A stretch of DNA of 64,000 nucleotides from Saccharothrix sp. S26 (lineage in GTDB: Bacteria; Actinomycetota; Actinomycetes; Mycobacteriales; Pseudonocardiaceae): assembly GCF_021390395.1 (NCBI RefSeq), contig NZ_JAJUWT010000016.1, positions 62,001-126,000 on the forward strand, given 5' to 3'. Below, piece by piece: positions 12,136-21,043 of this stretch. The translations under genes and the position numbers were made by a program. The notes beneath the pieces were generated by a model that was not told the origin of the DNA, ran no database searches, and worked only from the letters and a program-made list of their open reading frames with translations. Positions within the stretch are counted from its first letter, which is position 1. Each line of letters begins with the position of its first letter.

Positions 12136-15100
12136 GTGTCCAACGAGGAGCGGCTGGTCGAGTACCTGAAGTGGGTGACGGCGGACCTCCAACAGGCACG
12201 GCAGCGCATCGCCGAGCTGGAGACGCCCGAGCCGGTCGCGATCGTGGCGATGGCCTGCCGCTACCCCGGCGGCGTCCACTCGCCGGACGACCTGTGGCGG
12301 CTCGTCGCCGAGGGACGTGACGGCATCACCTCCTGGCCGACCGACCGCGGCTGGGACGTCGACCGGCTCTACGACCCCGAGCCTGGCGTGCCGGGCCGGA
12401 CCTACACCCGGGAAGGCGGCTTCGTCGACCACGCCACCGACTTCGACGCCGCGTTCTTCGGCATCTCGCCGCGCGAGGCGCTGGGCATGGACCCGCAGCA
12501 GCGGGTGCTGCTGGAGACCGCGTGGGAGCTGTTCGAACGCGCCGGCATCGACACGGCCGCGTTGCGCGGGAGCCGCACGGGCGTGTTCGCGGGCGTGGGG
12601 GAGCAGAGCTACCTGGGCCTGGCCGGGCCGCAGGAGCTGGAGGGCTTCCTGATGACCGGCAAGCTGGGCAGCGTGGCGTCCGGGCGGATCGCCTACGCGT
12701 TCGGCTTCGAAGGCCCGGCCGTCACCGTGGACACGGCGTGCTCGTCGTCCCTGGTGGCGCTGCACATGGCGGTGCGGTCGCTGCGGTCGGGTGAGTCGAC
12801 GTTGGCGGTCGCGGGCGGCTGCACGGTGTACGGCTCGCCCACCGGGTACGTCGACTTCTCCCGCCAGCGCGGCCTCGCGGCGGACGGCCGGTGCAAGTCG
12901 TTCGCCGCGGCGGCCGACGGCACCGGCTGGTCGGAGGGCGTCGGCCTGCTGCTGCTGGAGAAGCTGTCCGACGCGCGCCGCAACGGCCACCCCGTGCTCG
13001 CGGTCATCCGGGGCAGCGCGATCAACTCCGACGGCGCGTCCAACGGCCTGACCGCGCCGAACGGCCCGGCGCAGGAACGCGTCATCCGCGCCGCGCTCGA
13101 CGACGCCGGGCTGTCCACCTCGGACGTCGACGTGGTCGAGGCGCACGGCACCGGCACCCGGCTCGGTGACCCGATCGAGGCGCAGGCGCTGCTGGCCACC
13201 TACGGCCAGGGCCGGTCGACGCCGCTGCTGCTGGGGTCGCTGAAGTCCAACATCGGGCACAGCGTGGCCGCCGCCGGTGTCGGTGGCGTGATCAAGATGG
13301 TGCAGGCGATGCGGCACGGCGTCGCGCCGCGCACCCTGCACGTGGACGAGCCGACGCCGGTGGTCGACTGGTCGTCCGGCTCGGTGGAGCTGCTGCGCGA
13401 GGCCAGGCCGTGGCCGGAAGCCGACCGGCCCCGGCGGGCGGCGGTGTCGTCGTTCGGCGTCAGCGGCACCAACGCCCACGTGGTGCTGGAGCACGTCCCC
13501 GAGGAAGAACCGCAGCCTGGGGTCGAGGTCGACGGTGAGCTGCCGTTCCTGCTGTCGGCACGGTCCGCCGAGGCGTTGCGGGCCCAGGCGCGCCGCCTGC
13601 ACGACCACCTCGCCGCCCGACCCGACCTCGCACCTCTCGACGTCGCCCACACCCTCGCCACCGGCCGCACCGCCCTGGACCACCGCGGCACGGTCGTGGC
13701 CCGCGACCGGGACGAGCTGCTGGCCGCCCTGAAGGCGTTCGACGGCGGCACGCCGGTCCCGCAGCGCGGCCGGACCGCGTTCCTGTTCACCGGCCAAGGC
13801 GCGCAACGCGCCCGCATGGGACGTGACCTGCACGAGCGGTTCCCGGTCTTCCGGCAGGCGTTCGACGAGGTGTGCGCGCTGCTCGACCCGCACCTGCCGA
13901 CGCCGTTGAAGGACGTGGTGTTCGGCGACTCCGAGCTGCTGCACCGGACCCGGTACACGCAGCCCGCGCTGTTCGCGTTCGAGGTGGCGTTGTTCCGGCT
14001 GCTGGAGTCCTGGCGGGTCGTGCCGGACTTCGTCGCGGGCCACTCGCTGGGGGAGCTGACCGCCGCGCACGTCGCCGGGGTCTTCTCGCTGGAGGACGCC
14101 TGCGCGCTGGTCGCGGCCCGCGCGCGCCTGATCGGCGAGCTGCCCGAGGGCGGGGCGATGGTCGCGGTGGCCGCGCCCGCCGCCGAGGTCGAGCCGCTGC
14201 TGACCTCGCGGGTGGGGCTGGCGGCGGTGAACGGCCCGGCGTCGGTCGTGGTGTCCGGTGACGAGGACGCGGTGCTCGCGGTCGAGTCGGAGTTGCGCGC
14301 CCGCGGCCGCCGCACCAAGCGGCTCACGGTGAGCCACGCGTTCCACTCGCACCGGATGGACCCGGCGCTGGAGCCGTTCCGCGAGGTCGCCGCGAAGATC
14401 ACCTACCACGCGCCGCGCATCCCGGTCGTGTCCAATGTGACCGGCGGGGTGGACGCCGACCTGACCTCGCCCGACTACTGGGTCCGGCACGTCCGCGAGG
14501 CGGTGCGGTTCGCCGACTGCGTCCGGGCGCTGGCCGAGCGGGGCGTGACCGCGTTCGTGGAGGTCGGCCCGGCCGCCGCGCTGACGCCGATGGTGCGCGA
14601 GACCGTCGACGCGGCCGCGGTGGCGTTGCAGCGCGACGGCCTGGTGGCCGCGTTGGGCGAGCTGCACGCCCTCGGCGTGGCGGTGGACTGGCGCGCGTTC
14701 TTCGACGGCACGGGCGCGCGGCACGTGGAGCTGCCCACCTACCCGTTCCAGCGGCAGCGGTTCTGGGTCGAGCACCAGGAGTCGGCCGACGTGACCGAGC
14801 TGGGCGTGGCGGCGGCGGAGCACCCGCTGCTGGGCGCGGCCGTGCCGGTGGCGGGCGCGGACGAGGTGGTGTTCACCGGCAAGGTGTCCCTGCGCAACCA
14901 CCCGTGGCTGGAGCGGCACCGCGTGCACGGTTCGGTGGTCCTGCCGTCCTCGGCGCTGGTGGAGCTGGCGATCCGCGCCGGCGACGAGGTCGGCCTGCCG
15001 AGGCTGGCGTCGCTGGACGTCCTGGCCCCGGTCGTGGTGCCCGATCGCGACGGCGTGCAGGTGCAGGTGCGGGTCGCGAACGGGCAGTTGACCGTCCACA

Positions 15101-18066
15101 CCCGACTGGACGGCGACTGGTCGTTGCACGCGGCCGGCACGCTCGCCCCGGCCACGCGGTCGCCCTGGCCCGACGCGGGGGAGTGGACCGGGCTCGACCC
15201 CGTGGCACCCGACGGCTTCCGGCTGCACCCGTCGTTGCTCGACGCGGCGCTGCGCCTGGTCGGCGAGGGTGACGCGGTGCGCTGGCGTGACGTGGAGCTG
15301 CACGCCACCGGCGCGTCGGACGTGCGGGCGCACGTGGACGGCGACCGGATCCTGCTCGCCGACCCGAGCGGGGGACCGGTGGCCACGGTCGGGTCGGTGC
15401 GCCTGCGCCCCACCGCGGCCGACGCCGTCGCCGACGCCCTGCTGCGCCCGCGGGACGCCCTGCTCGAAGTGGAGTGGGAGCCGGTCGAGCTGCCGCCGTC
15501 GGACCTCACCCCGCGCGTGGTGCGCTGGCGGTCCGGCGCCGACCTGCACACCCGGGTCGCGTCCGCGTTGGCCGACCTGCGGGGCGACGACCCGTTCGTC
15601 GCGGTGACCCGCGGCGCGGTGCGGGACGTGACCGACGTGGACGGCGCGGCGCTGTGGGGCCTGGCCCGGTCGGCGCAGTCCGAGCAACCGGGTCGGGTCG
15701 TGCTGGTCGACGTCGACGGCGACCCGGCGTCGGAGGCCGTGATCCCGGCCGTCGTCGCGGCGGGCGTGCCGCAAGCCTTGGTGCGGCACGGGGTCGTGCA
15801 CGTGCCGAAGCTGCGCCGCGCGCAGCTCGGGCGGATGACGTGGCGGACCGACGGCACGGTCCTGATCACCGGCGGCACCGGCACGCTCGGCGCGATGGTC
15901 GCCCGGCACCTGGCCCGCCGTGGCGTGCGGCACCTGCTGCTCACCAGCCGTCGCGGTCCGGAGTCGCCGGGCGCGGCGGAACTGCGCGACGAGTTGACGT
16001 CGCTGGGCGCGTCCGTCCGGATCGTCGCCTGCGACGCCGCCGACCGCGACCAGCTCGAGGCCGCCATCGGCGACACCCGCCTGACCGGGGTCGTGCACAC
16101 GGCGGGCGTCATCGACGACGCCCTGATCGGCGACCTGACCCCCGACCGGCTCACCGCCGTGCTGCGGCCCAAGGCCGACGCCGCCCGGCACCTGCACGAG
16201 CTGACCCGCGGCCACGACCTGACCGCGTTCGTGCTGTTCTCGTCCATCGCCGGGGTCATCGGCGGCGCGGGCCAGGGCAACTACGCCGCCGCGAACGCCT
16301 ACCTCGACGGCCTGGCCGCCCACCGCGCCGCGCTCGGCCTGCCCGCGACGTCCGTCGCCTGGGGCCTGTGGGCCGAGGCCAGCGGCATCACCAGCGGCCT
16401 GAGCGAGCTGGACCGGGCCCGCATCGCCCGCGCCGGGTTCCGGCCCGTGGAGTCCGAGCAGGGCCTGGCGATGCTGGACGCCGCCGTGGCATCGGGCGTG
16501 CCGGTCCTCGTGGGCGCACCGCTGGACCTGACCGCCCTGCGCGCGCGTCCGGACCAGGCCCCGCCGCTGCTGCGCACGCTGCTGCCGCCGGTGCGGCCGG
16601 TCGCGCGCACCGGCGCGCCCGTGCCGAACCTCGCCGAACTGCCCGCCGAGCAACGCCGGGCGATGGTCGGGGAGCTGGTGCGGCGGGAGGTCGCGTCCGT
16701 GCTCGGCCTGTCCGGCGAGGTGGAGGACAAGCCGTTCCCGGACCTGGGCTTCGACTCCCTGCTGTCGGTGGAGCTGCGCAACCGCGTCGCCGCCGCCACC
16801 GGGCTGACCCTGCCCGCCACCGTCGTGTTCGACCACCCGACGCCGGGCGCGTTGGCGGCGTTCCTGGCGGGCGCGGCCGGTGCGGCGGACGTCGACTACG
16901 ACGAGGTGCTGGCCGAGGACATCCGGCCGGCGGAACAGGTCGTGCGCACGGTCGACGCGCCGCGGCACGTGCTGCTCACCGGCGCGACCGGGTTCGTCGG
17001 CGCGTTCCTGCTGCGCGAGCTGCTCAAGGCGTCCACGGCGACCGTGCACTGCCTGGTCCGTGCCGACGACGAGGCCGAGGGGCTGCGCAAGGTCGAGGCC
17101 AACCTCCGCTGGTACCGGCTGTGGGACGAGGTGGACGCGACCCGGCTGCGGATCGTGCCCGGCGACCTGGCCCAGCCGCGGCTCGGCCTGCCCGAGCAGA
17201 CCTACGAGCGGTTGGCCCGCGAGGTCGACGCCGTCTACCACGCCGGCGCGACGGTGAACTGGCTGCGGCCGTACACCGAGCTGCGCGCGCCGAACGTGCA
17301 CGGCACGCAGGAAGTGCTGCGCCTGGCCGCCCGGCACCGGACCGTGCCGGTGCACCACCTGTCCACGACCGGCGTGTTCGCCGGCGCGCGGGAACCGGGC
17401 GTGCCGCTGACCGTGGACGACCCCACCGGCCCGCCGGAGGCGCTGCCCAGCGGCTACCTGCGCAGCAAGTGGGTGGCGGAGCACCTGGTCGCCCAGGCCG
17501 CCGAACGGGGCCTGCCGGTGCGGGTGTACCGGGTGGACCTGGTGTCCGGTGACCAGGTCAACGGCGCGTGCCAGACCAGGGACTTCGTGTGGCTGGCCAC
17601 CAAGGGCCTGATCCAGGCGGGCGCGGTGCCCGAAGGGCTGGACGGCACGGTGCCGATGGTGCCGGTGGACTACGCGGCGGCCGCCGTGGTGGCGTTGTCC
17701 CGCGAGTCCGGCGGCACGTTCCACCTCTACAACCCGGGCCGGGTGAGCTGGCGGGAGATCGTGGCGCGGCTGCGCGCCCACGGCTACCGCCTGGAGGAGC
17801 GGGAGTGGGCGCGGTGGCGGCGTGACGTGCTGGCCGACCGCGACAACGCCTTGATCCCGCTGCTGGACGCGTTCGAGCTGATGGTGGCCGACAACGCGGG
17901 CTTCTACCCGGCGGTGGACGTGTCGAGGACCGAGCAGGCGCTGGCCGGGACGGGCATCACGTGCCCGCCCGTGACCGGCGACCTGGTCGACACCTACATC
18001 AGGTTCTTCGCCGAGACCGGCTACTACCCGGCGAGCCGGGAGCTGGCGCTGGTCGGCGGGGCGTGA
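12136..18066 (+). CDS. Terminal type I polyketide synthase module with reductive release (KS-AT-DH-KR-ACP-TR)
   Basis: 1976 aa. The GTG at 12136 follows GAGGAG and begins the docking helix [12 protein letters not shown]; the frame is open further upstream, but that lies inside the previous gene. Domains: KS (from 33, Cys202), AT (about 549-850, GHSLGE, HAFHS, malonyl type), DH (from 896, [10 protein letters not shown] intact but second motif DAALR where H or Q is usual after DxxL), KR (TGGTGTLG about 1245, IDD as in B-type), ACP (GFDSL, Ser1541), then from 1611 an extended-SDR thioester reductase with TGATGFVG and YLRSK (Tyr and Lys of the SDR pair). There is no thioesterase. TR domains release the chain with NAD(P)H as an aldehyde, or an alcohol after a second reduction. 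It is the last PKS gene: a convergent gene follows after 22 nt. Confidence 0.97.
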   Translation: MSNEERLVEYLKWVTADLQQARQRIAELETPEPVAIVAMACRYPGGVHSPDDLWRLVAEGRDGITSWPTDRGWDVDRLYDPEPGVPGRTYTREGGFVDHATDFDAAFFGISPREALGMDPQQRVLLETAWELFERAGIDTAALRGSRTGVFAGVGEQSYLGLAGPQELEGFLMTGKLGSVASGRIAYAFGFEGPAVTVDTACSSSLVALHMAVRSLRSGESTLAVAGGCTVYGSPTGYVDFSRQRGLAADGRCKSFAAAADGTGWSEGVGLLLLEKLSDARRNGHPVLAVIRGSAINSDGASNGLTAPNGPAQERVIRAALDDAGLSTSDVDVVEAHGTGTRLGDPIEAQALLATYGQGRSTPLLLGSLKSNIGHSVAAAGVGGVIKMVQAMRHGVAPRTLHVDEPTPVVDWSSGSVELLREARPWPEADRPRRAAVSSFGVSGTNAHVVLEHVPEEEPQPGVEVDGELPFLLSARSAEALRAQARRLHDHLAARPDLAPLDVAHTLATGRTALDHRGTVVARDRDELLAALKAFDGGTPVPQRGRTAFLFTGQGAQRARMGRDLHERFPVFRQAFDEVCALLDPHLPTPLKDVVFGDSELLHRTRYTQPALFAFEVALFRLLESWRVVPDFVAGHSLGELTAAHVAGVFSLEDACALVAARARLIGELPEGGAMVAVAAPAAEVEPLLTSRVGLAAVNGPASVVVSGDEDAVLAVESELRARGRRTKRLTVSHAFHSHRMDPALEPFREVAAKITYHAPRIPVVSNVTGGVDADLTSPDYWVRHVREAVRFADCVRALAERGVTAFVEVGPAAALTPMVRETVDAAAVALQRDGLVAALGELHALGVAVDWRAFFDGTGARHVELPTYPFQRQRFWVEHQESADVTELGVAAAEHPLLGAAVPVAGADEVVFTGKVSLRNHPWLERHRVHGSVVLPSSALVELAIRAGDEVGLPRLASLDVLAPVVVPDRDGVQVQVRVANGQLTVHTRLDGDWSLHAAGTLAPATRSPWPDAGEWTGLDPVAPDGFRLHPSLLDAALRLVGEGDAVRWRDVELHATGASDVRAHVDGDRILLADPSGGPVATVGSVRLRPTAADAVADALLRPRDALLEVEWEPVELPPSDLTPRVVRWRSGADLHTRVASALADLRGDDPFVAVTRGAVRDVTDVDGAALWGLARSAQSEQPGRVVLVDVDGDPASEAVIPAVVAAGVPQALVRHGVVHVPKLRRAQLGRMTWRTDGTVLITGGTGTLGAMVARHLARRGVRHLLLTSRRGPESPGAAELRDELTSLGASVRIVACDAADRDQLEAAIGDTRLTGVVHTAGVIDDALIGDLTPDRLTAVLRPKADAARHLHELTRGHDLTAFVLFSSIAGVIGGAGQGNYAAANAYLDGLAAHRAALGLPATSVAWGLWAEASGITSGLSELDRARIARAGFRPVESEQGLAMLDAAVASGVPVLVGAPLDLTALRARPDQAPPLLRTLLPPVRPVARTGAPVPNLAELPAEQRRAMVGELVRREVASVLGLSGEVEDKPFPDLGFDSLLSVELRNRVAAATGLTLPATVVFDHPTPGALAAFLAGAAGAADVDYDEVLAEDIRPAEQVVRTVDAPRHVLLTGATGFVGAFLLRELLKASTATVHCLVRADDEAEGLRKVEANLRWYRLWDEVDATRLRIVPGDLAQPRLGLPEQTYERLAREVDAVYHAGATVNWLRPYTELRAPNVHGTQEVLRLAARHRTVPVHHLSTTGVFAGAREPGVPLTVDDPTGPPEALPSGYLRSKWVAEHLVAQAAERGLPVRVYRVDLVSGDQVNGACQTRDFVWLATKGLIQAGAVPEGLDGTVPMVPVDYAAAAVVALSRESGGTFHLYNPGRVSWREIVARLRAHGYRLEEREWARWRRDVLADRDNALIPLLDAFELMVADNAGFYPAVDVSRTEQALAGTGITCPPVTGDLVDTYIRFFAETGYYPASRELALVGGA

Positions 18067-18072
18067 CGGGCA

Positions 18073-18109
18073 CCGGCGACCCCGGCTCTCACGTGGTCAG
18101 GGTCGCCGG
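18073..18109. terminator. Inverted repeat between the convergent PKS and MOSC genes
   Basis: ccggcgaccc at 18073-18082 pairs perfectly with gggtcgccgg at 18100-18109 around a 17-nt loop. It overlaps the 3' end of the MOSC gene. The position at a convergent junction fits a terminator, but the loop is long and there is no U-tract. Confidence 0.35.
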
Positions 18110-18595
18110 ACCGAGTCGCAGCAGGCCGTCGTCGAGCGGGACGCATCGCTTGCCGCCCCGGCCGCGCAGCGCCTTCATCGCGCCAGGTGCGATGACGGCG
18201 TTCATCCACCCGCACGGGTTGGCGGGCCGGTGCGTTTCGAACCGCACCGGCCCGTCGCCCGAGTCGAGGGTGAACACGGCGTGGCGGGCGAGCCCGTCCA
18301 CGTCGAACCCGCGCAGCACGATGTTGCGCCGCACGACCAGCGGGCTCGGCGCGGTGGCCAGGCCGAGCCCGTCGGCGACGTGCTCCAACGCCTCGACGGC
18401 GAAGACGGTGACGGCGGCCGTGCGGTGCGCCGGGTGGTTGAAGTACCGGTCGCCCACCAGGCCCAGACCGGCCCGGACCTCGACGTGGTCGCGCGCGACC
18501 GGCCCGGGGTCGGGGCGCGGCCCGTCGCCGGGCCGGCCCTCGTAGGCGTGCCCGGGTGAGACGTGCAGCGCCACGATCTCGACGGCCGAGCTCAC
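18089..18595 (-). CDS. MOSC domain protein
   Basis: 168 aa from the GTG at 18595, chosen because it overlaps the msrA stop as GTGA; an in-frame ATG at 18613 would add 6 residues. The sequence carries the MOSC beta-barrel pattern: [10 protein letters not shown] near the start, [14 protein letters not shown] in the middle, and [21 protein letters not shown] with the conserved Cys. MOSC domains bind sulfur or a molybdenum cofactor and include the C-terminal part of Moco sulfurases and the small YiiM/mARC-like reductases. No sulfurase partner domain is present, so this is a stand-alone MOSC whose substrate cannot be told. The coupling to msrA points to a redox or damage-repair role, which is inference. 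Confidence 0.85.
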   Translation of the reverse strand: MSSAVEIVALHVSPGHAYEGRPGDGPRPDPGPVARDHVEVRAGLGLVGDRYFNHPAHRTAAVTVFAVEALEHVADGLGLATAPSPLVVRRNIVLRGFDVDGLARHAVFTLDSGDGPVRFETHRPANPCGWMNAVIAPGAMKALRGRGGKRCVPLDDGLLRLGPATLTT

Positions 18596-19095
18596 CGCTC
18601 GCCGAGCTGCCATTCGGGCCGGACGTAGTGGCAGGTGTACCCGTTGGGGTAGCGCTCCAGGTAGTCCTGGTGCTCCGGCTCCGCCTCCCAGAAGTCACCC
18701 AGCTGGGCGACCTCGGTGACGACCTTGGCGGGCCACTTGCCCGACGCGTCGACGTCGGCGATCGTCGCCTCCGCGACCCGCTTCTGCTCGTCGTCGGCGT
18801 AGAAGATCGCCGAGCGGTAGCTGGTGCCGATGTCGTTGCCCTGGCGGTCGCGCGTCGTCGGGTCGTGGATCTGGAAGAAGAACTCCAGGATCTGCCGGTA
18901 GCTCAGCTGAGCCGGGTCGTAGACGATCTCGATCGCCTCGGCGTGGCCGTCGTGGTTGTAGTAGGTCGCGTTCGGCACGTTCCCGCCCGTGTAGCCGACG
19001 CGGGTGGAGACGACGCCGGGGTGACGGCGGAACAGATCCTGCATGCCCCAGAAACACCCGCCCGCGAGGACGGCCTTCTCGGTCACGGTAGCCAT
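18592..19095 (-). CDS. msrA: Peptide-methionine (S)-S-oxide reductase MsrA
   Basis: 167 aa. It repairs methionine S-sulfoxides in proteins using thioredoxin. The ATG at 19095 gives [17 protein letters not shown], with the catalytic Cys14 in the family motif GCFWG; a GAGGAG-like sequence lies upstream. RVGYTGG, the region around [17 protein letters not shown], and [19 protein letters not shown] C-terminal sequence (actual [18 protein letters not shown]) are all typical, and the length is normal for the family. It is the first gene of a two-gene unit with the MOSC protein. One further Cys (YTCHYV) could serve as a resolving residue. Confidence 0.96.
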   Translation of the reverse strand: MATVTEKAVLAGGCFWGMQDLFRRHPGVVSTRVGYTGGNVPNATYYNHDGHAEAIEIVYDPAQLSYRQILEFFFQIHDPTTRDRQGNDIGTSYRSAIFYADDEQKRVAEATIADVDASGKWPAKVVTEVAQLGDFWEAEPEHQDYLERYPNGYTCHYVRPEWQLGER

Positions 19096-19186
19096 GTGGT
19101 CGCTCCGCTCCTCGGTCCGATGGATGTCACCAGGGTGAACGTTGCCACGGCCGGATGTCATCCCGGGGTGGCTGTGACGCACGGCT

Positions 19187-19227
19187 CGGGCCCGGCGGGC
19201 AGGTTCGCGACCTGCCCGCCGGGCCCG
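19187..19227. terminator. Strong 18-bp stem-loop terminator after the esterase gene
   Basis: An 18-bp perfect stem (19187-19204 with 19210-19227; core gggcccggcgggcaggt) closes a tcgcg loop. It lies 16 nt past the stop of the glucuronoyl esterase on the minus strand, and upstream of msrA on the same strand, so it should insulate msrA from read-through. Confidence 0.8.
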
Positions 19228-19242
19228 TCGTGACGGCGGTGA

Positions 19243-20895
19243 CTACCGGGCCGCGCAGGTGGGCGCCATCCCGGAACCGCTGCCGGTGGCCTGGTAGCCG
19301 AACTCGGTCGACTGGCCGGCGGCGAGGGTGCCGTTGAAGCTGACGTTGGTGAAGTTGACGGTGCCGGTGTTGCCGCTGCGGTTGGTGTTCCACGCGTTGG
19401 TGACCGTCGCGCCGGACGGCAGGGTCATGGTGACGGTCCAGCCGCCGATGGGCGAGGAGCCCGCGGTGACCTTCACCGTGGCCACGAAGCCGCCCGTCCA
19501 CTGGTTCAGCGACACGGTCGCCGTGCAGCCGCCGGGCTGCTGCGACGTCGTGGTCGTCGTAGTGGTGGTGGTCGTCGTCGTGTCACCGGTGGTGGTCGTG
19601 GTCGTCGTTGTGGTGGTCGTGCTCGTGGGACCGTCGGTCAGGGTGGGCGTGGTCCAGTCGCGCCACTGGGCCAGATTGCCGGTGGCCTTGCTGTGCATCT
19701 GGATGGAGCCGGTGTAGCTGCCGGTCTTGAGCAGGAACTTCTGGATGTTCTGGGTGAGGGGTGTGCGCCACTCGGCGCGGTTGGCGCAGTGGTTGCCGTC
19801 GGTGACGTTGGAGTGGTAGGTGATGTTGCCACCCGCTCCGAGTGCTTTGTAGACCTCCGCGCCACCCAGCGCCGCCACGCTCGCCGAACGAGGGCCGAGG
19901 TTGGCGATGTGCGGGTTGTCCATGATGAACAGGCCGCGCGGGGCCACCATCGCCACCAGCTCGTGGGTGTCGATCGGCGCGCCGTTGGGGTTGCCGGTGT
20001 AGGGGCTGAAGGCGTCGCCGAACCAGGGCTGTTCGCCGTAGGCGCTGGACAGGCTCTGGGCTCCCTCGCCGGCGATGCCGCGGTAGATGGGGACGCCCGC
20101 GGTGCCGGACTCGATCGGCATGGTCAGGGCGACGCGTTGGTCGAACACGCCGGCGGCGAACGCGCCCTTGCCGAACCGCGAGCAGCCGGTCACGCCGATG
20201 TCGGCGCGCAGGACGTTGCCGCCGGAGGACTCGATGACGTCGATGATCCGCGACACGCCCCAGGCCCAGGCCATGAGCAGGCCGGTGGGGCTGGTGTTGC
20301 CGTAGAGGGTGTAGAACGCGCCCTGCTTGTTGTTGCGCGCCGTGCCCTCCTTGCCCACCGCGTACGGGTCGAAGGTGATGATCGCCGCACCGGCCGCGCG
20401 GATGGTGGCGGTGTCGCCGCCGAACCCGCCGTAGACGATCACCGCCGGGAACGGGCCCGTCCCGCTGGGCAGCTGCACGCCCGCGGAGAAGCTCGCGCTG
20501 CGCCCGTTCGCCGACACGTTGACCGTGATGGTGGTGGACGACACCGTGCCGGTCACGGTGGGTTTGGCGGGCTTGTCGCCGTAGACGTGCCGCTCGGCCA
20601 GCTCCCGGATCTCGGCCCGGCGGCACCGCCAGTCGGACTTGGAGGTGATCCGCTGCCCGTTCAGCTTGGTGAACGGGTCGGGCAGGCGGGAGTTGGACGG
20701 GAACGACCCGGGCAGGCTCACCGGGCAGTCCGCGCCGTCGTCCTCCACCCCCGCCAACGCCACCACGTCACCGACGGCGGCGGTGGCGGGCGTGGACCTC
20801 GCCACCGCCAGCACCGTCCCGGCCAACGCCAACACCGCGACCACGAACACGAGCACCGCCGAGCGCGCTCGCCAACGGCCTGAACTGATGATCAC
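19243..20895 (-). CDS. Secreted glucuronoyl esterase (CE15) with poly-Thr linker and CBM2
   Basis: 550 aa. The GTG at 20895 was chosen because AAAGGAGAG lies 7 nt upstream; the frame is open further but without homology. Residues 1-40 are a signal peptide (RWRAR, hydrophobic core, ATAA). The catalytic domain shows GCSRFGKGA, the CE15 nucleophile motif with Ser, and DGNHC for the catalytic His; ESGTAG supplies a candidate acid. CE15 enzymes cut the ester between lignin alcohols and glucuronic acid on xylan. A linker of two Thr runs split by GD follows, then a CBM2 of about 100 aa (CTATVSLNQWTGGF...APTC, paired Cys), which binds crystalline cellulose. The gene is monocistronic, with a strong terminator after it and a candidate operator before it. 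Confidence 0.92.
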   Translation of the reverse strand: MIISSGRWRARSAVLVFVVAVLALAGTVLAVARSTPATAAVGDVVALAGVEDDGADCPVSLPGSFPSNSRLPDPFTKLNGQRITSKSDWRCRRAEIRELAERHVYGDKPAKPTVTGTVSSTTITVNVSANGRSASFSAGVQLPSGTGPFPAVIVYGGFGGDTATIRAAGAAIITFDPYAVGKEGTARNNKQGAFYTLYGNTSPTGLLMAWAWGVSRIIDVIESSGGNVLRADIGVTGCSRFGKGAFAAGVFDQRVALTMPIESGTAGVPIYRGIAGEGAQSLSSAYGEQPWFGDAFSPYTGNPNGAPIDTHELVAMVAPRGLFIMDNPHIANLGPRSASVAALGGAEVYKALGAGGNITYHSNVTDGNHCANRAEWRTPLTQNIQKFLLKTGSYTGSIQMHSKATGNLAQWRDWTTPTLTDGPTSTTTTTTTTTTTGDTTTTTTTTTTTTSQQPGGCTATVSLNQWTGGFVATVKVTAGSSPIGGWTVTMTLPSGATVTNAWNTNRSGNTGTVNFTNVSFNGTLAAGQSTEFGYQATGSGSGMAPTCAAR

Positions 20896-20964
20896 CAGGG
20901 CTCTCCTTTGAGACGTGTGGTGAAGGGGGCAGGACCGAACGTCGACCGGTACCGAGTCGCCTAA

Positions 20965-20994
20965 AGTTTCGATGAGCGATCCGAAACGTGTCAA
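20965..20994 (-). promoter_or_regulatory. Candidate promoter and operator of the glucuronoyl esterase
   Basis: On the minus strand TTGACA (20994-20989) is followed 18 nt later by GAAACT (20970-20965), a plausible -35/-10 pair. Between and over them lies an inverted repeat GTTTCG-N10-CGAAAC (20966-20971 and 20982-20987). The half-site joins CGAAACTTT, which resembles GAAA/TTTC palindromes described at actinomycete xylanase promoters. Repression by a sugar-sensing regulator is inference. Confidence 0.4.
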
Positions 20995-21043
20995 TGAATC
21001 GGCCCCAGGTCGCGGTCTCAGTTGGCGAATGCCGCAGGGGCGG

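Noticed and set aside
3242..17781. Very long open frames on the minus strand across the PKS genes
   Set aside because: They have no recognisable domains and are composed of Arg/Gly/Ala/Pro-rich sequence, as expected opposite genes with GC-rich third positions; the plus strand has clear PKS domains.
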